NCBI GenBank assembly: GCA_964616135.1
Contig: CAZTTQ010000002.1
Location: forward strand, 4,080 to 68,079
Length of the DNA: 64,000 nt
Source: JAJYIV01 sp964616135
GTDB lineage: Bacteria; Patescibacteriota; Patescibacteriia; UBA9934; GWF2-40-263
Direction of reading: 5' to 3'
Positions within the stretch are counted from its first letter, which is position 1. Each line of letters starts with the position of its first letter. Of this stretch, positions 48,159 through 55,457 are shown in pieces. The notes below the pieces were generated by a model. That model saw only the letters and a program-made list of their open reading frames with translations. It was not told where the DNA came from and ran no database searches. The position numbers and the translations under genes are program-made.

Positions 48159-48896
48159 TTACAGCTGCTGCAAGGAAACCGTCAGTCCGGCGAACAGCGC
48201 GACGACGACCAGCGTGCCGACCAGGCCGCTCAACATCTGGTGGTGCGCGTGGTCCTTCGCCCCGTCATTCCCGCCCGCTACCATGTAGGCAAAGCTGCCG
48301 GAGATAAGCGTGTTCACGGCGACCAAGCCCATAAGCAACGTGAACGCGCGTGCCATGCGAATGGCGTAGGCGATGTACGTGACTGGCGTGTAGTCCCCCG
48401 CGGCCCAGGCCGTGGACGAAATAGCCAAGCCGAGCACGAGGACCGCCAAAACCGTTTCCACGATCTTTTTCACGCGGCCGGCGTCGGCGCGGCCGGCGGC
48501 GGCCTTCATGGCGACGCCCATGGCGCGGCCGGCGTCCGCCTTGGACGTGATGCCGGCGGCGGCGAGCGCCGCTTTCACCGCCGCTTCCAGCGCGGCGTCG
48601 TCCATCTGGGCCGGCAGGTACTTTTCCAACACGGAAATCTCCTTATTGGAGGATTCGGCCATGTCCGCGCGCCCGCCCTTCACGAAGGTATCGGCCGCAT
48701 CCTTCAACTGCTTGATCTGGGTCTTGATAACCGCCATCACTTCTTCATCCGCCAATTCCTTTGCCTCCGCGCCGTACAAATCGATCTGCTTGTTCTTGAG
48801 GGCGGACTTAAGCATGCGAAGCGTGGACAAGGTCGCTTCGTCCTTGGCTTTCATCGCGTTCTTCAAATCTTCACTGATGGAAAGCATGAGGGGCAT
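48159..48896 (-). CDS. GatB/YqeY domain fused in frame to a VirB2-like membrane hairpin
   Basis: A 245-aa protein (start ATG 48896, or 48887). Residues 1-145 are a complete GatB/YqeY domain (ISEDLKNAMKAKDEATLSTLRMLKSALKN, then KQLKDAADTFVKGGRADMAE, ISVLEKYLPAQM, and AGRAMGVAMKAAAGRADAGRV). In free YqeY proteins the chain ends about here. Instead it runs without a stop into KKIVETVLAVLVLGLAISSTAWAAGDY. That stretch looks like a pilin signal sequence, and two more membrane segments follow (AFTLLMGLVAVNTLISGSFAYMVAGGND, then LSGLVGTLVVVALFAGL), like VirB2/TrbC subunits. A GTG at the junction could be a separate start for the pilin part. YqeY is thought to bind tRNA or support amidotransferase-like functions. 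This could be a true fusion, an overlapping second gene, or a deletion joining two genes. Confidence 0.78.
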   Translation of the reverse strand: MPLMLSISEDLKNAMKAKDEATLSTLRMLKSALKNKQIDLYGAEAKELADEEVMAVIKTQIKQLKDAADTFVKGGRADMAESSNKEISVLEKYLPAQMDDAALEAAVKAALAAAGITSKADAGRAMGVAMKAAAGRADAGRVKKIVETVLAVLVLGLAISSTAWAAGDYTPVTYIAYAIRMARAFTLLMGLVAVNTLISGSFAYMVAGGNDGAKDHAHHQMLSGLVGTLVVVALFAGLTVSLQQL

Positions 48897-48910
48897 AGGA
48901 GGAGAGAAAG

Positions 48911-48935
48911 AAGAAAAGGACCCTTGCGGGCCCTT
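48911..48935 (-). terminator. Terminator of rpsU
   Basis: Stem AAGGACCC (48916-48923) with GGGCCCTT (48928-48935, one mismatch), then CTTTTCTT on the minus strand. Possibly partial, allowing read-through to the YqeY gene. Confidence 0.6.
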
Positions 48936-48939
48936 GTTC

Positions 48940-49188
48940 TTAACGGCGCTTCGGGCCGCGCTTTTCCTCAACGAGCTTGCCGACCTTCATCAGGTAGTCG
49001 CGCTGTTCGCGGGATTCGATGCGACGCAGGGCGCTGTCCTTTTTGGTGGTCTTGTTGGGGGCTTTGGCGTGGAAGCGGTACTTGCGGGTTTCGATCAGTT
49101 TGCCGCTCGTTTGCACCCGGCGGGTGAAACGGCGCAACAGGCTGTCGAAGCTTTCGCCTTTGCGGCGCTTGGTTTCAACGAGAGACAT
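48940..49188 (-). CDS. rpsU: 30S ribosomal protein bS21
   Basis: An 82-aa basic protein, start MSLVETKRRKGESFDSLLRRF (ATG 49188). The core GESFDSLLRRFTRRVQTSGKL is the bS21 signature, and the basic tail KKDSALRRIESREQRDYLMKVGKL extends it beyond the usual 60-70 residues. bS21 sits near the 3' end of 16S rRNA and affects start-site selection, which is of interest in a genome with few SDs. In many bacteria rpsU is followed by yqeY, as here. Its promoter lies inside the 3' end of hisS. Confidence 0.95.
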   Translation of the reverse strand: MSLVETKRRKGESFDSLLRRFTRRVQTSGKLIETRKYRFHAKAPNKTTKKDSALRRIESREQRDYLMKVGKLVEEKRGPKRR

Positions 49189-49197
49189 AGTGTCGGG

Positions 49198-49226
49198 AGA
49201 GTACAAGAACGGGGCGGACTCGTCAA
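49198..49226 (-). promoter_or_regulatory. Promoter of rpsU
   Basis: TTGACG and TACTCT separated by 17 bp on the minus strand. The -35 overlaps the last codons of hisS. Leader a few nucleotides. Confidence 0.7.
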
Positions 49227-50656
49227 GCGGCCTTGGCAGACCCCTCCTCCGGGGCCCCGGAAAGCTTGCGTTTCATGATCTGGACGATCTTTTCGCGGTC
49301 GGCGATTTCCTGCGCGCCGGACTCCATGTCGCGGATGATGACGGTGCCGTCCAGGACCTCTTTTTGACCCAAAATGAGGGTATACGGGACCCCGAACTTG
49401 TTGGCGGATTCCAACTGGGTCTTGAGCGCGTTCTTCCCGAAGGCTTCCGCGACCGGAATGCCGCCTTGGCGGAACTGCTCGTACAACTTCAGGCCCACGC
49501 GGCGGGCGGCGTCGCCCAGCTGGGCGAAGAACACCTGCGGCTTGGGACGGTTGGTGCCCGGAATGTTGCGGTCGGCCATGGTGCGCACGACGCGTTCCAT
49601 GCCGAGGGCGAACCCGCAAGCGGGCGTCGGGCGGCCAGAAAGCAGCTCCAGCAATCCGTCATAGCGGCCGCCGCCGCCGAGCGCGTTTTGCGCGCGTTCG
49701 CCGGTGTCGCCCGCTTCCCACAGTTCAAAGACGGTGTGCGTGTAGTAGTCCAAGCCGCGCACGAGGTGCGGGTTCAGGACGTACGGCACTTCCACTTCGT
49801 CCAAGAACTCCAGGACCTTCATGAAGTGGTTTTTGCTTTCGTCGTCCAGCCAGTCCACGATCTGCGGGGCGCTGGCGAGCAGCTCCTGCACGGCTGGGTC
49901 CTTGCTATCCAGGATGCGGAGCGGGTTTTTTTGCAGGCGCTTCTTATCGTCTTCCGACAACTTGGCGCGATGCGGGCGGAAATAGCTAGTGAGCTCCGCC
50001 AAGTACGCTTGGCGCGTGGCCGGCGTGCCGATGGAGTTGATCTGCACCGTGACCGGGATGCCCAGTTCCTTCATGGTCTGGACGGCGATCATGATGAGTT
50101 GCGCGTCCATGATAGCCTCCGCGGACCCAAGCACTTCAAACCCGGCCTGGTGGAACTGGCGATAACGCCCGGCCTGCGGACGTTCATGGCGGAACATGGG
50201 GCCCTCGTACCACAGCTTCACCGGCTGCGGCAGGTTCATCATGCCGTGGTTGATGTAAGCGCGGGCAACCGACGCCGTGGCCTCCGGACGGAGACAAACG
50301 TGGTCCTCCGCCGCGTCCTGGAACGCGTACATTTCCTTTTCCACGATGTCGGTCTGCTTGCCGACGGTGCGCTGGAACAAATCCACGCGCTCCAAAACGG
50401 GCGTGTCGATGCGATCAAAGCTGTACGCGTCCGCAATGGTGCGGACCGTGTCGCGGACCTTGGTCCAGCGAGCCTGTTCCTCCGGCAGGATGTCGCGGAA
50501 TCCGCGCAGCAATTCCGGTGCCGGCTTCCCTTTTTTGACCGGGAGGACGGCATCTTTGGGCGCCAACTCCTTGGCGGGCATCCCATCTTCCACGGCAGCC
50601 TCCGGCGCCTCCTCTTCCGCCTCTTTCTTTTTCTTCAAGTCTTTCTTGGGGGTCAT
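49223..50656 (-). CDS. hisS: Histidyl-tRNA synthetase
   Basis: A 477-aa class II aminoacyl-tRNA synthetase. I start it at MTPKKDLKKKKE (ATG 50656), 10 bp after lepB. The first 45 residues are a Lys/Glu-rich extension absent from most HisRS. The catalytic core starts LRGFRDILPEEQARW. Motif 2 region is VKLWYEGPMFRHERPQAGRYRQF. The His-specific motifs are GLDYYTHTVFE and GGGRYDGLLE, and motif 3 is GFALGMERV. The C-terminal anticodon-binding domain (about 380-477) contains KFGVPYTLILGQKEVLDGTVIIRDM. The enzyme is otherwise of normal length. The gene is co-transcribed with lepB. Confidence 0.96.
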   Translation of the reverse strand: MTPKKDLKKKKEAEEEAPEAAVEDGMPAKELAPKDAVLPVKKGKPAPELLRGFRDILPEEQARWTKVRDTVRTIADAYSFDRIDTPVLERVDLFQRTVGKQTDIVEKEMYAFQDAAEDHVCLRPEATASVARAYINHGMMNLPQPVKLWYEGPMFRHERPQAGRYRQFHQAGFEVLGSAEAIMDAQLIMIAVQTMKELGIPVTVQINSIGTPATRQAYLAELTSYFRPHRAKLSEDDKKRLQKNPLRILDSKDPAVQELLASAPQIVDWLDDESKNHFMKVLEFLDEVEVPYVLNPHLVRGLDYYTHTVFELWEAGDTGERAQNALGGGGRYDGLLELLSGRPTPACGFALGMERVVRTMADRNIPGTNRPKPQVFFAQLGDAARRVGLKLYEQFRQGGIPVAEAFGKNALKTQLESANKFGVPYTLILGQKEVLDGTVIIRDMESGAQEIADREKIVQIMKRKLSGAPEEGSAKAA

Positions 50657-50666
50657 AAAAGGAGAT

Positions 50667-51260
50667 CTAGAGGTCGTAGGACGGCGCTTCGAATAAACCG
50701 ACGCGGGACAGCGGCAGGCCGCGCACCCAGGCGCGTCCGACGATGGAAGCGCGCTTAATGGGGCCGAAACTGCGGGAATCCAGACTTTCGTCACGGTTGT
50801 CGCCGAGCACCATATACTCATCCGCGGCGAGTGTCACTTTTTTCTTTCCCTGCGTGGACAAATCGTCCAAATAGGCTTCTTTTAATTCCACGCGGTTTGG
50901 ATGGTCCGCATTGGAGATGTAGACGTGGCCATCCGTGATTTCCACGGTCTCTCCCGGCAGGCCGATCATGCGCTTAATGTAGTACTCTCCCGGATCCAGC
51001 GGCGGACGGAAGACGACCACCTCCCCACGCACCGGTTCACGGAAGCGGTACGATAGTTCATCAATGATGAGGTATTCGTCATTATGGAAGTTCGGCTCCA
51101 TGCTGGCGCCCTTTACGTTGAACGGCTGAATCAAGAAATACCGGACCGGTAAAACGATCGCCGCGGCAACAATGACGATCTGCAGGACCTCCAAAAGGAA
51201 GGCGCCGATGGCCAAGGCAGCGCTACGCGGGGAAAAGGCGGGTCCGGAAGCCGTGTCCAT
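50667..51260 (-). CDS. lepB: Signal peptidase I
   Basis: A 197-aa membrane protease that removes signal peptides from exported proteins. The N-terminal transmembrane helix (about 18-42, LLEVLQIVIVAAAIVLPVRY) is followed by the box with the catalytic Ser (FNVKGASMEPNFHNDEYL), box D with the catalytic Lys (YYIKRMIGLPGETV) and box E (GDNRDESLDSRSFGPI). It must serve the many signal-peptide proteins in this window. The start MDTASGPAF (ATG 51260) fits a promoter at 51295-51323; longer frames start inside that promoter. Confidence 0.95.
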   Translation of the reverse strand: MDTASGPAFSPRSAALAIGAFLLEVLQIVIVAAAIVLPVRYFLIQPFNVKGASMEPNFHNDEYLIIDELSYRFREPVRGEVVVFRPPLDPGEYYIKRMIGLPGETVEITDGHVYISNADHPNRVELKEAYLDDLSTQGKKKVTLAADEYMVLGDNRDESLDSRSFGPIKRASIVGRAWVRGLPLSRVGLFEAPSYDL

Positions 51261-51294
51261 AGGCGGAAGCCTCTTAAGAAACAAGAATGTGCCC

Positions 51295-51323
51295 AGCGTA
51301 TCACGAGTTTTGGCCTGCGGCAA
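51295..51323 (-). promoter_or_regulatory. Promoter of lepB-hisS
   Basis: TTGCCG and TACGCT separated by 17 bp on the minus strand; leader about 27 nt. Confidence 0.6.
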
Positions 51324-51336
51324 GGGTCAAACGGGA

Positions 51337-51366
51337 ACAAAAAATCCCCCGGCGGGCGCCGGAGGA
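51337..51366 (-). terminator. Terminator of tRNA-Val
   Basis: Stem TCCCCCGGCG (51345-51354) with CGCCGGAGGA (51357-51366), then a T-run on the minus strand. Confidence 0.85.
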
Positions 51367-51371
51367 CCTTT

Positions 51372-51448
51372 TGGTGGATGTTGGTGGGATCGAACCACCG
51401 ACCTCACCGATGTGAACGGTGCGCTCTAACCAGCTGAGCTAAACATCC
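51372..51448 (-). tRNA. tRNA-Val (CAC)
   Basis: A full cloverleaf on the minus strand. Acceptor GGATGTT pairs with AACATCC, discriminator A, CCA encoded. D arm includes AGCTCAGCTGGTTAGAGC. Anticodon stem CACCG/CGGTG encloses TTCACAT with anticodon CAC. The T arm is GGTGG-TTCGATC-CCACC. Confidence 0.96.
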
Positions 51449-51464
51449 GTCGGTTGCGGGGGAG

Positions 51465-51493
51465 AATGTAGCACGGGGTACGGAAACCTTCAA
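51465..51493 (-). promoter_or_regulatory. Promoter of tRNA-Val
   Basis: TTGAAG and TACATT separated by 17 bp. It is back to back with the promoter at 51498-51526, with 4 bp between the two -35 boxes. Confidence 0.65.
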
Positions 51494-51497
51494 GCCA

Positions 51498-51526
51498 TTG
51501 ACGAAACCGGCGTTTTGGCCTAGATT
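51498..51526 (+). promoter_or_regulatory. Promoter of the DUF2914-like gene
   Basis: TTGACG and TAGATT separated by 17 bp; leader about 35 nt ending in a strong SD. Confidence 0.7.
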
Positions 51527-51566
51527 GCCGGGTCGCCATTCCGGCGGCCAACAAAGGAGTACTGCT

Positions 51567-52073
51567 TTGCGGAATCTGTTCCTCGCCCTTTCCTTGTTCG
51601 TCCTCGCCGCCTCCCCCGCCCGCGCCACGCCGACCTTGGAGCAGCGCGCCTGGTTCGACCAGCTCTCCCCTGAGGAGGCCGACGTGGCCATGCAGGCCCT
51701 GGAGGACCGCCAGCTCATGGCGCGCTGGGACACCGTCACCCGGTTCGGCGTCCGGGACCTGGTCCGGACCCCCGACATCGTCCGACTGAACCCGACGGCT
51801 GTCGTCCCCTGGCCCGCATTCACCCGCAAGGACGAGAAGATCAAGGTCTGGTGGTCGGTCGAGACGCCACGACATGCCACGACCCCGGTCGACGTACGCG
51901 TCGAGTGGGAGAACGGCGGTACGGTCATCCAGATGAAGACCTTCGCCATCGACCACCCCTCCCCAAAATACCGGCTCTGGGACACCATCACCCTCAGGCG
52001 CCGGGGCGTTTGGAAGGTCCGCATCCTTCTGGGCAACACGGTGCTGGCTCAAAACGAGTTCACGGTCGACTGA
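51567..52073 (+). CDS. Exported DUF2914-like protein
   Basis: A 168-aa protein. I choose the TTG start at 51567. AAAGGAG lies 7 nt upstream, and the codons from there give a clean signal peptide (LRNLFLALSLFVLAASPARA), while the longer frame begins inside the promoter. Residues 20-75 are a helical, acidic region (TLEQRAWFDQLSPEEADVAM). Residues 80-168 match the DUF2914 pattern: WWSVETPRHATTPVDVRVEW, then MKTFAIDHPSPKYRLWDTIT, then a Gly-Trp-Lys-Val type strand (RRGVWKVRILLGNTVLAQ) and ENEFTV-like ending NEFTVD. The DUF2914 family is of unknown function and is usually extracytoplasmic. Like the genes at 13.5-18.7 kb it is GC-rich, has a strong SD and its own promoter and terminator, unlike its leaderless neighbours. 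Confidence 0.78.
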   Translation: MRNLFLALSLFVLAASPARATPTLEQRAWFDQLSPEEADVAMQALEDRQLMARWDTVTRFGVRDLVRTPDIVRLNPTAVVPWPAFTRKDEKIKVWWSVETPRHATTPVDVRVEWENGGTVIQMKTFAIDHPSPKYRLWDTITLRRRGVWKVRILLGNTVLAQNEFTVD

Positions 52074-52106
52074 CCTCCCTTTTCCGAACGGGGGGTCGTT
52101 TTTTAT
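52072..52106 (+). terminator. Terminator of the DUF2914-like gene
   Basis: Stem GACCTCCC (52072-52079) with GGGGGGTC (52090-52097), followed by GTTTTTTAT. Confidence 0.85.
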
Positions 52107-52125
52107 CGTATTTCGGGCCTGCCGC

Positions 52126-52154
52126 TTGAACACGCGGCCATCCTTCGCTACAGT
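52126..52154 (+). promoter_or_regulatory. Promoter of the LytR-CpsA-Psr gene
   Basis: TTGAAC and TACAGT separated by 17 bp; the -10 ends 10 bp before the ATG, so the leader is only a few nucleotides. Confidence 0.7.
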
Positions 52155-52164
52155 ACAAAACGCT

Positions 52165-53640
52165 ATGGAGCCGACCGAACCCAAGGTGGATCTCCTCCGC
52201 CCCGAAGAAGACGCCGTTCCACGCTCCCGACCGGCGCCTGTTTTTTTCGGGCGCGCGTTATTGGTAGTGGGGGTCTTCCTGGCGACCGCCGTGGCAGCGC
52301 TCTCCTTTGGCGTGTCCGTCAGCGGGGAGAAAGGCACCTTCCCTTCCCTCAACCTCTTTTCCACCATCCGCCAGTTGGTCGGCGCGGACGAACGCAAACT
52401 AAAGGGCGAGGATCAAGACCGGGTCAACGTGCTCCTGCTCGGTATCGGGGGTGAGGGTCATGAGGGCCCGCAGCTCACCGACACCATCATGTTGGCCAGC
52501 TGGAAGCCTTCCACAAAAGAGGTCGGCGTCCTGTCCATCCCGCGCGACATGGCAACCGACGTGCCCGGCTACGGCGTACGCAAAATCAACAGCGCCAACG
52601 CGCTTGCGGAAGCCAAGGAACGCGGCAGCGGCCCCGCGTTGACGGAACAGGTCGTGGAGCAGACCTTCGGCCAGCGCGTGGATTACTACGTGCGCGTGGA
52701 CTTTTCCGGTTTTTCCAAACTCATTGATAACGTCGGCGGCATTGACGTCTACGTGGACCGTTCATTTACGGACGACCGTTATCCGGTGCTGGGGAAAGAA
52801 GAGGACGAATGCGGCGTACCGGCGGTGAATCCAGTCACGGGAGAAGCAAACAATCCTTCGTATGACTGCCGTTTTGAAGTCCTGACCTTCACCCAAGGCT
52901 GGACCCACATGGACGGCACCACGGCGCTCAACTACGTCCGTTCCCGCCACGGCAGCAACGGAGAAGCGTCCGACTTCGCCCGTTCCCGCCGCCAACAAAA
53001 GGTCATCGTCGCGGTAAAAGAGAAGGTCTTCTCGGCACAGACCTTGTTGAACCCGGCACGCCTGAATGAGATCCGCCAAACGCTTGAGGCCAACATCAGC
53101 ACCAACTTTGAGACCTGGGAATTGCTGCGCTTCGCTACCGCCCTCAAGGATTTTGATGCGAAGGACATCCGCAGCCGCGTCCTGGACGCGTCGGAAACGT
53201 CCCCGCTCTACGCCACGTCGTTGAATGGCGCGTACGTGCTGCTCCCCAAAAACAACGACTGGCGTCCCATCCGCGACATGGCCGAAAAGATCTTCGACCA
53301 GCCGACGACCATCGCGTCCCCCGCGGCGGCCCCCCGCCTGGGCAAGGTGGAGATCCAAAACGGCACGGCCGTCGCCGGACTGGCCTTCCGGGCATCCTTG
53401 GATGCAAAAGCGGACGGATTTGAAGTGCTGGGCATCGGCAACGCGGGCGACCGCGGCTACGCCCAAAGCGTCATTTACGACCTGACGGGCAACAAAAAGC
53501 TGGACGCACTGAAAGTCCTGGTAGACCGCTTTGGCGGCCGCCGCGGCACAAAAGAAGAAGGAAAGGCCCTTGCCACCCAGCCGGACATTGACTTTTTGGT
53601 CATTCTGGGGCAGAATTCGGCCAACCTTCAATCAAAATAG
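52165..53640 (+). CDS. LytR-CpsA-Psr family glycopolymer transferase
   Basis: A 491-aa membrane-anchored protein, start MEPTEPKVDLL (ATG 52165). A transmembrane helix (about 30-52, LLVVGVFLATAVAALSFGV) precedes the LCP domain (about 85-300). The LCP domain shows VNVLLLGIGG, LTDTIMLASWKP, VLSIPRDMATDVPGYGVRKINSANA and the Arg-rich YVRSRHGSNGEASDFARSRRQQK, whose Arg and Asp residues bind the pyrophosphate lipid. A LytR_C domain follows (about 400-491, KVEIQNGTAVAGLA, then YDLTGNKKLDALKVL). LCP enzymes move glycan chains from undecaprenyl carriers onto peptidoglycan or surface proteins, so this is a plausible last step for the polysaccharide genes at 9-13 kb. Der follows 33 bp downstream and may be co-transcribed. 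Confidence 0.93.
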   Translation: MEPTEPKVDLLRPEEDAVPRSRPAPVFFGRALLVVGVFLATAVAALSFGVSVSGEKGTFPSLNLFSTIRQLVGADERKLKGEDQDRVNVLLLGIGGEGHEGPQLTDTIMLASWKPSTKEVGVLSIPRDMATDVPGYGVRKINSANALAEAKERGSGPALTEQVVEQTFGQRVDYYVRVDFSGFSKLIDNVGGIDVYVDRSFTDDRYPVLGKEEDECGVPAVNPVTGEANNPSYDCRFEVLTFTQGWTHMDGTTALNYVRSRHGSNGEASDFARSRRQQKVIVAVKEKVFSAQTLLNPARLNEIRQTLEANISTNFETWELLRFATALKDFDAKDIRSRVLDASETSPLYATSLNGAYVLLPKNNDWRPIRDMAEKIFDQPTTIASPAAAPRLGKVEIQNGTAVAGLAFRASLDAKADGFEVLGIGNAGDRGYAQSVIYDLTGNKKLDALKVLVDRFGGRRGTKEEGKALATQPDIDFLVILGQNSANLQSK

Positions 53641-53673
53641 GGCTGCGTCGCAGTCCTTTTTGATCGCCTTTCT

Positions 53674-55038
53674 ATGACCACTCCCTCCGCTGTCCCCCTC
53701 ATCGCCCTCGTCGGGCGCACGAACGTCGGCAAATCGACGTTGTTTAACCGCGTCACGGATTCCCATAAGGCCCTCGTCTCCCCCGTCGCCGGCACCACGC
53801 GCGACCGGTTGGAGGGCGAATGCCTCTGGCGCGGCCGCATCGTCCGCTTCACGGACACCGGCGGCCTGGACGTCGACACTTCGGGCGAGATCGAACGCAA
53901 CGTCGTCCGCCAGGCGGAAATCGCCATGGAAAAAGCGGACATCATTTGCTTTGTTGTGGACCTGAAGAGCGGCGCCATGCCGCAGGAACGCGAACTGGCC
54001 AAGCGCCTGGTCAAATCCAACAAGCCGGTCATCGTCGTCGGAAACAAGGCGGAAACCATTTCCGCCGTGACGACCGTCCATAACCGCGAATGGCAGTTCC
54101 CGGGCCTTCCGGCCCCGTTGGCCGTATCTGCATTGAAAGGAACCGGCGTCGGCGACCTCTTGGACCAGGTGTACGACCAGCTGAAAAAGATGGGCAAGCC
54201 CCCGGCGGACATCAGCCAGGTGCACGGCGTGCGCGTCTCCGTCATCGGCAAACCGAACGTCGGCAAGTCGTCCTTGTTGAACGCCATCTTGGGAGAGGAG
54301 CGGTTCATCGTCTCCCCCATTGCCGGCACCACGCGCGAGCCGAATGACGTGAAGTTGGCCGTCGGCGACCGCAACTACGTGTTCGTGGACACGGCCGGCA
54401 TGCGCAAAAAGTCTAAGGTCCGCGGGGCGGGCGGATTGGAAGAAGAAGGCGTGGAACGCGCCGCCTCGGCCCTGCGCCGCTGCGACGTCGCCTTGTTCGT
54501 CGTGGACGCCACCCAGCCGCTCGGCGCCCAGGAACGCACTTTGGCCGGCCTGCTGCAAGAGGCCCACGTCGGCGTAATCATCGTCGCGAACAAGTGGGAC
54601 CTGGTGCCGAACAAAAAGGCGGACACCATCAACGCCTTCCGCAAGCACATCGCCTCCGCCCTGCCGTTTTTGGCCTGGGCCCCGATCCTGTTCACCTCCG
54701 CAAAGGAAGGCCAGCGCGTGGAAAACATCTTCGGCATCGTGGACGCGATCCAAGCCCGCCGTTTCACGAAGCTGACGGAATCGGAACTGGAAGTCTTCCT
54801 GAAGGGCGCCGTCCGCGCGCACTTGCCTTCCAAGGGCAAGGGCCCCTCGCCTCCCAAAATCCTGGCGATGGAACAAGTGGACGTCGGTCCTCCCTACTTC
54901 CAAGTGGTCATCAAGGCCAAGCGCCTGGACGTGCTCCACCCGAGCTACCTGCGCTTCTTGGAAAACCGCCTGCGCGAACGCTTCGACCTGGAGGGCACCC
55001 CGGTGCGCCTCGGCGTCCGCGGCGTCGTCTCGGCCTAA
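53674..55038 (+). CDS. der: Ribosome biogenesis GTPase Der
   Basis: A 454-aa protein with two tandem GTPase domains and a C-terminal KH-like domain, the unique Der (EngA) layout, needed for 50S assembly. Domain 1: P-loop GRTNVGKSTLFNR, switch TGGLDVDTSG. Its G4 motif is NKAE where NKxD is usual. Domain 2 (from about residue 185): GKPNVGKSSLLNA, DTAGMRKKSKV, NKWD. The KH domain (about 355-454) has PPYFQVVIKAKRLDVLHPSYLRFLENRLRERFDLEGTP. A perfect 12-bp terminator hairpin with a GAAA loop follows. Confidence 0.96.
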   Translation: MTTPSAVPLIALVGRTNVGKSTLFNRVTDSHKALVSPVAGTTRDRLEGECLWRGRIVRFTDTGGLDVDTSGEIERNVVRQAEIAMEKADIICFVVDLKSGAMPQERELAKRLVKSNKPVIVVGNKAETISAVTTVHNREWQFPGLPAPLAVSALKGTGVGDLLDQVYDQLKKMGKPPADISQVHGVRVSVIGKPNVGKSSLLNAILGEERFIVSPIAGTTREPNDVKLAVGDRNYVFVDTAGMRKKSKVRGAGGLEEEGVERAASALRRCDVALFVVDATQPLGAQERTLAGLLQEAHVGVIIVANKWDLVPNKKADTINAFRKHIASALPFLAWAPILFTSAKEGQRVENIFGIVDAIQARRFTKLTESELEVFLKGAVRAHLPSKGKGPSPPKILAMEQVDVGPPYFQVVIKAKRLDVLHPSYLRFLENRLRERFDLEGTPVRLGVRGVVSA

Positions 55039-55040
55039 TG

Positions 55041-55076
55041 GAAAACGCGGCTTCGAAAGAAGCCGCGTTTTTGTTT
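55041..55076. terminator. Bidirectional terminator after der
   Basis: A perfect 12-bp stem (55043-55054 with 55059-55070) with a GAAA tetraloop and T/A tracts on both sides. It serves der and the convergent small gene. Confidence 0.92.
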
Positions 55077-55366
55077 TACTTCCGATCTGACGCCTCTGTC
55101 CCAAACGCCAGGCCGTTCTGCGTCATGACACGGTCGCGCTGCGCGGAAAGCGCGTGTCCGCGTTTCACTTCGGCGACAAACAGCGTGCCAACACGTTCCC
55201 GTTCTTCCTCGGACAGCTTCGGATCGTTCATTTGCGCGGCCAATGCGGATGCAGCGTTCGCACAATCGGAAATCTGTTCTGACAACCCGGCGACCTGGGC
55301 AAACGCCGTCTCTTGTTCCATCCGCGCGCGCCCATCCTGGCTGCCCATCATTTCCTTGAGGCCCAT
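55076..55366 (-). CDS. Small helical protein of unknown function
   Basis: A 96-aa soluble protein, start MGLKEMMGSQDGRARMEQ (ATG 55366). The longer frame reaches into the divergent promoter and is rejected. It is almost entirely helical: QETAFAQVAGLSEQISDCANAASALAAQM, then SEEERERVGTLFVAEVKRGHALSAQRDRVM. It ends with a short flexible tail. No signal peptide, metal site or DNA-binding motif is visible. A -35/-10 pair (TTGCCC, 17 bp, TTATTT) lies just upstream of the start, implying a near-leaderless transcript. I do not recognise the family. Confidence 0.65.
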   Translation of the reverse strand: MGLKEMMGSQDGRARMEQETAFAQVAGLSEQISDCANAASALAAQMNDPKLSEEERERVGTLFVAEVKRGHALSAQRDRVMTQNGLAFGTEASDRK

Positions 55367-55411
55367 AGAAATAACCGGTGTGGGTAATAACGGGCAAAGT
55401 ACAGCATCTGC

Positions 55412-55440
55412 TTGCAGGAAACACGACGTGGTTCTATATT
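55412..55440 (+). promoter_or_regulatory. Strong promoter of the 150-aa gene
   Basis: TTGCAG and TATATT separated by 17 bp. The SD (GGAGG) starts about where transcription would begin. Confidence 0.75.
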
Positions 55441-55457
55441 CTGCCCGGAGGCGAGAC

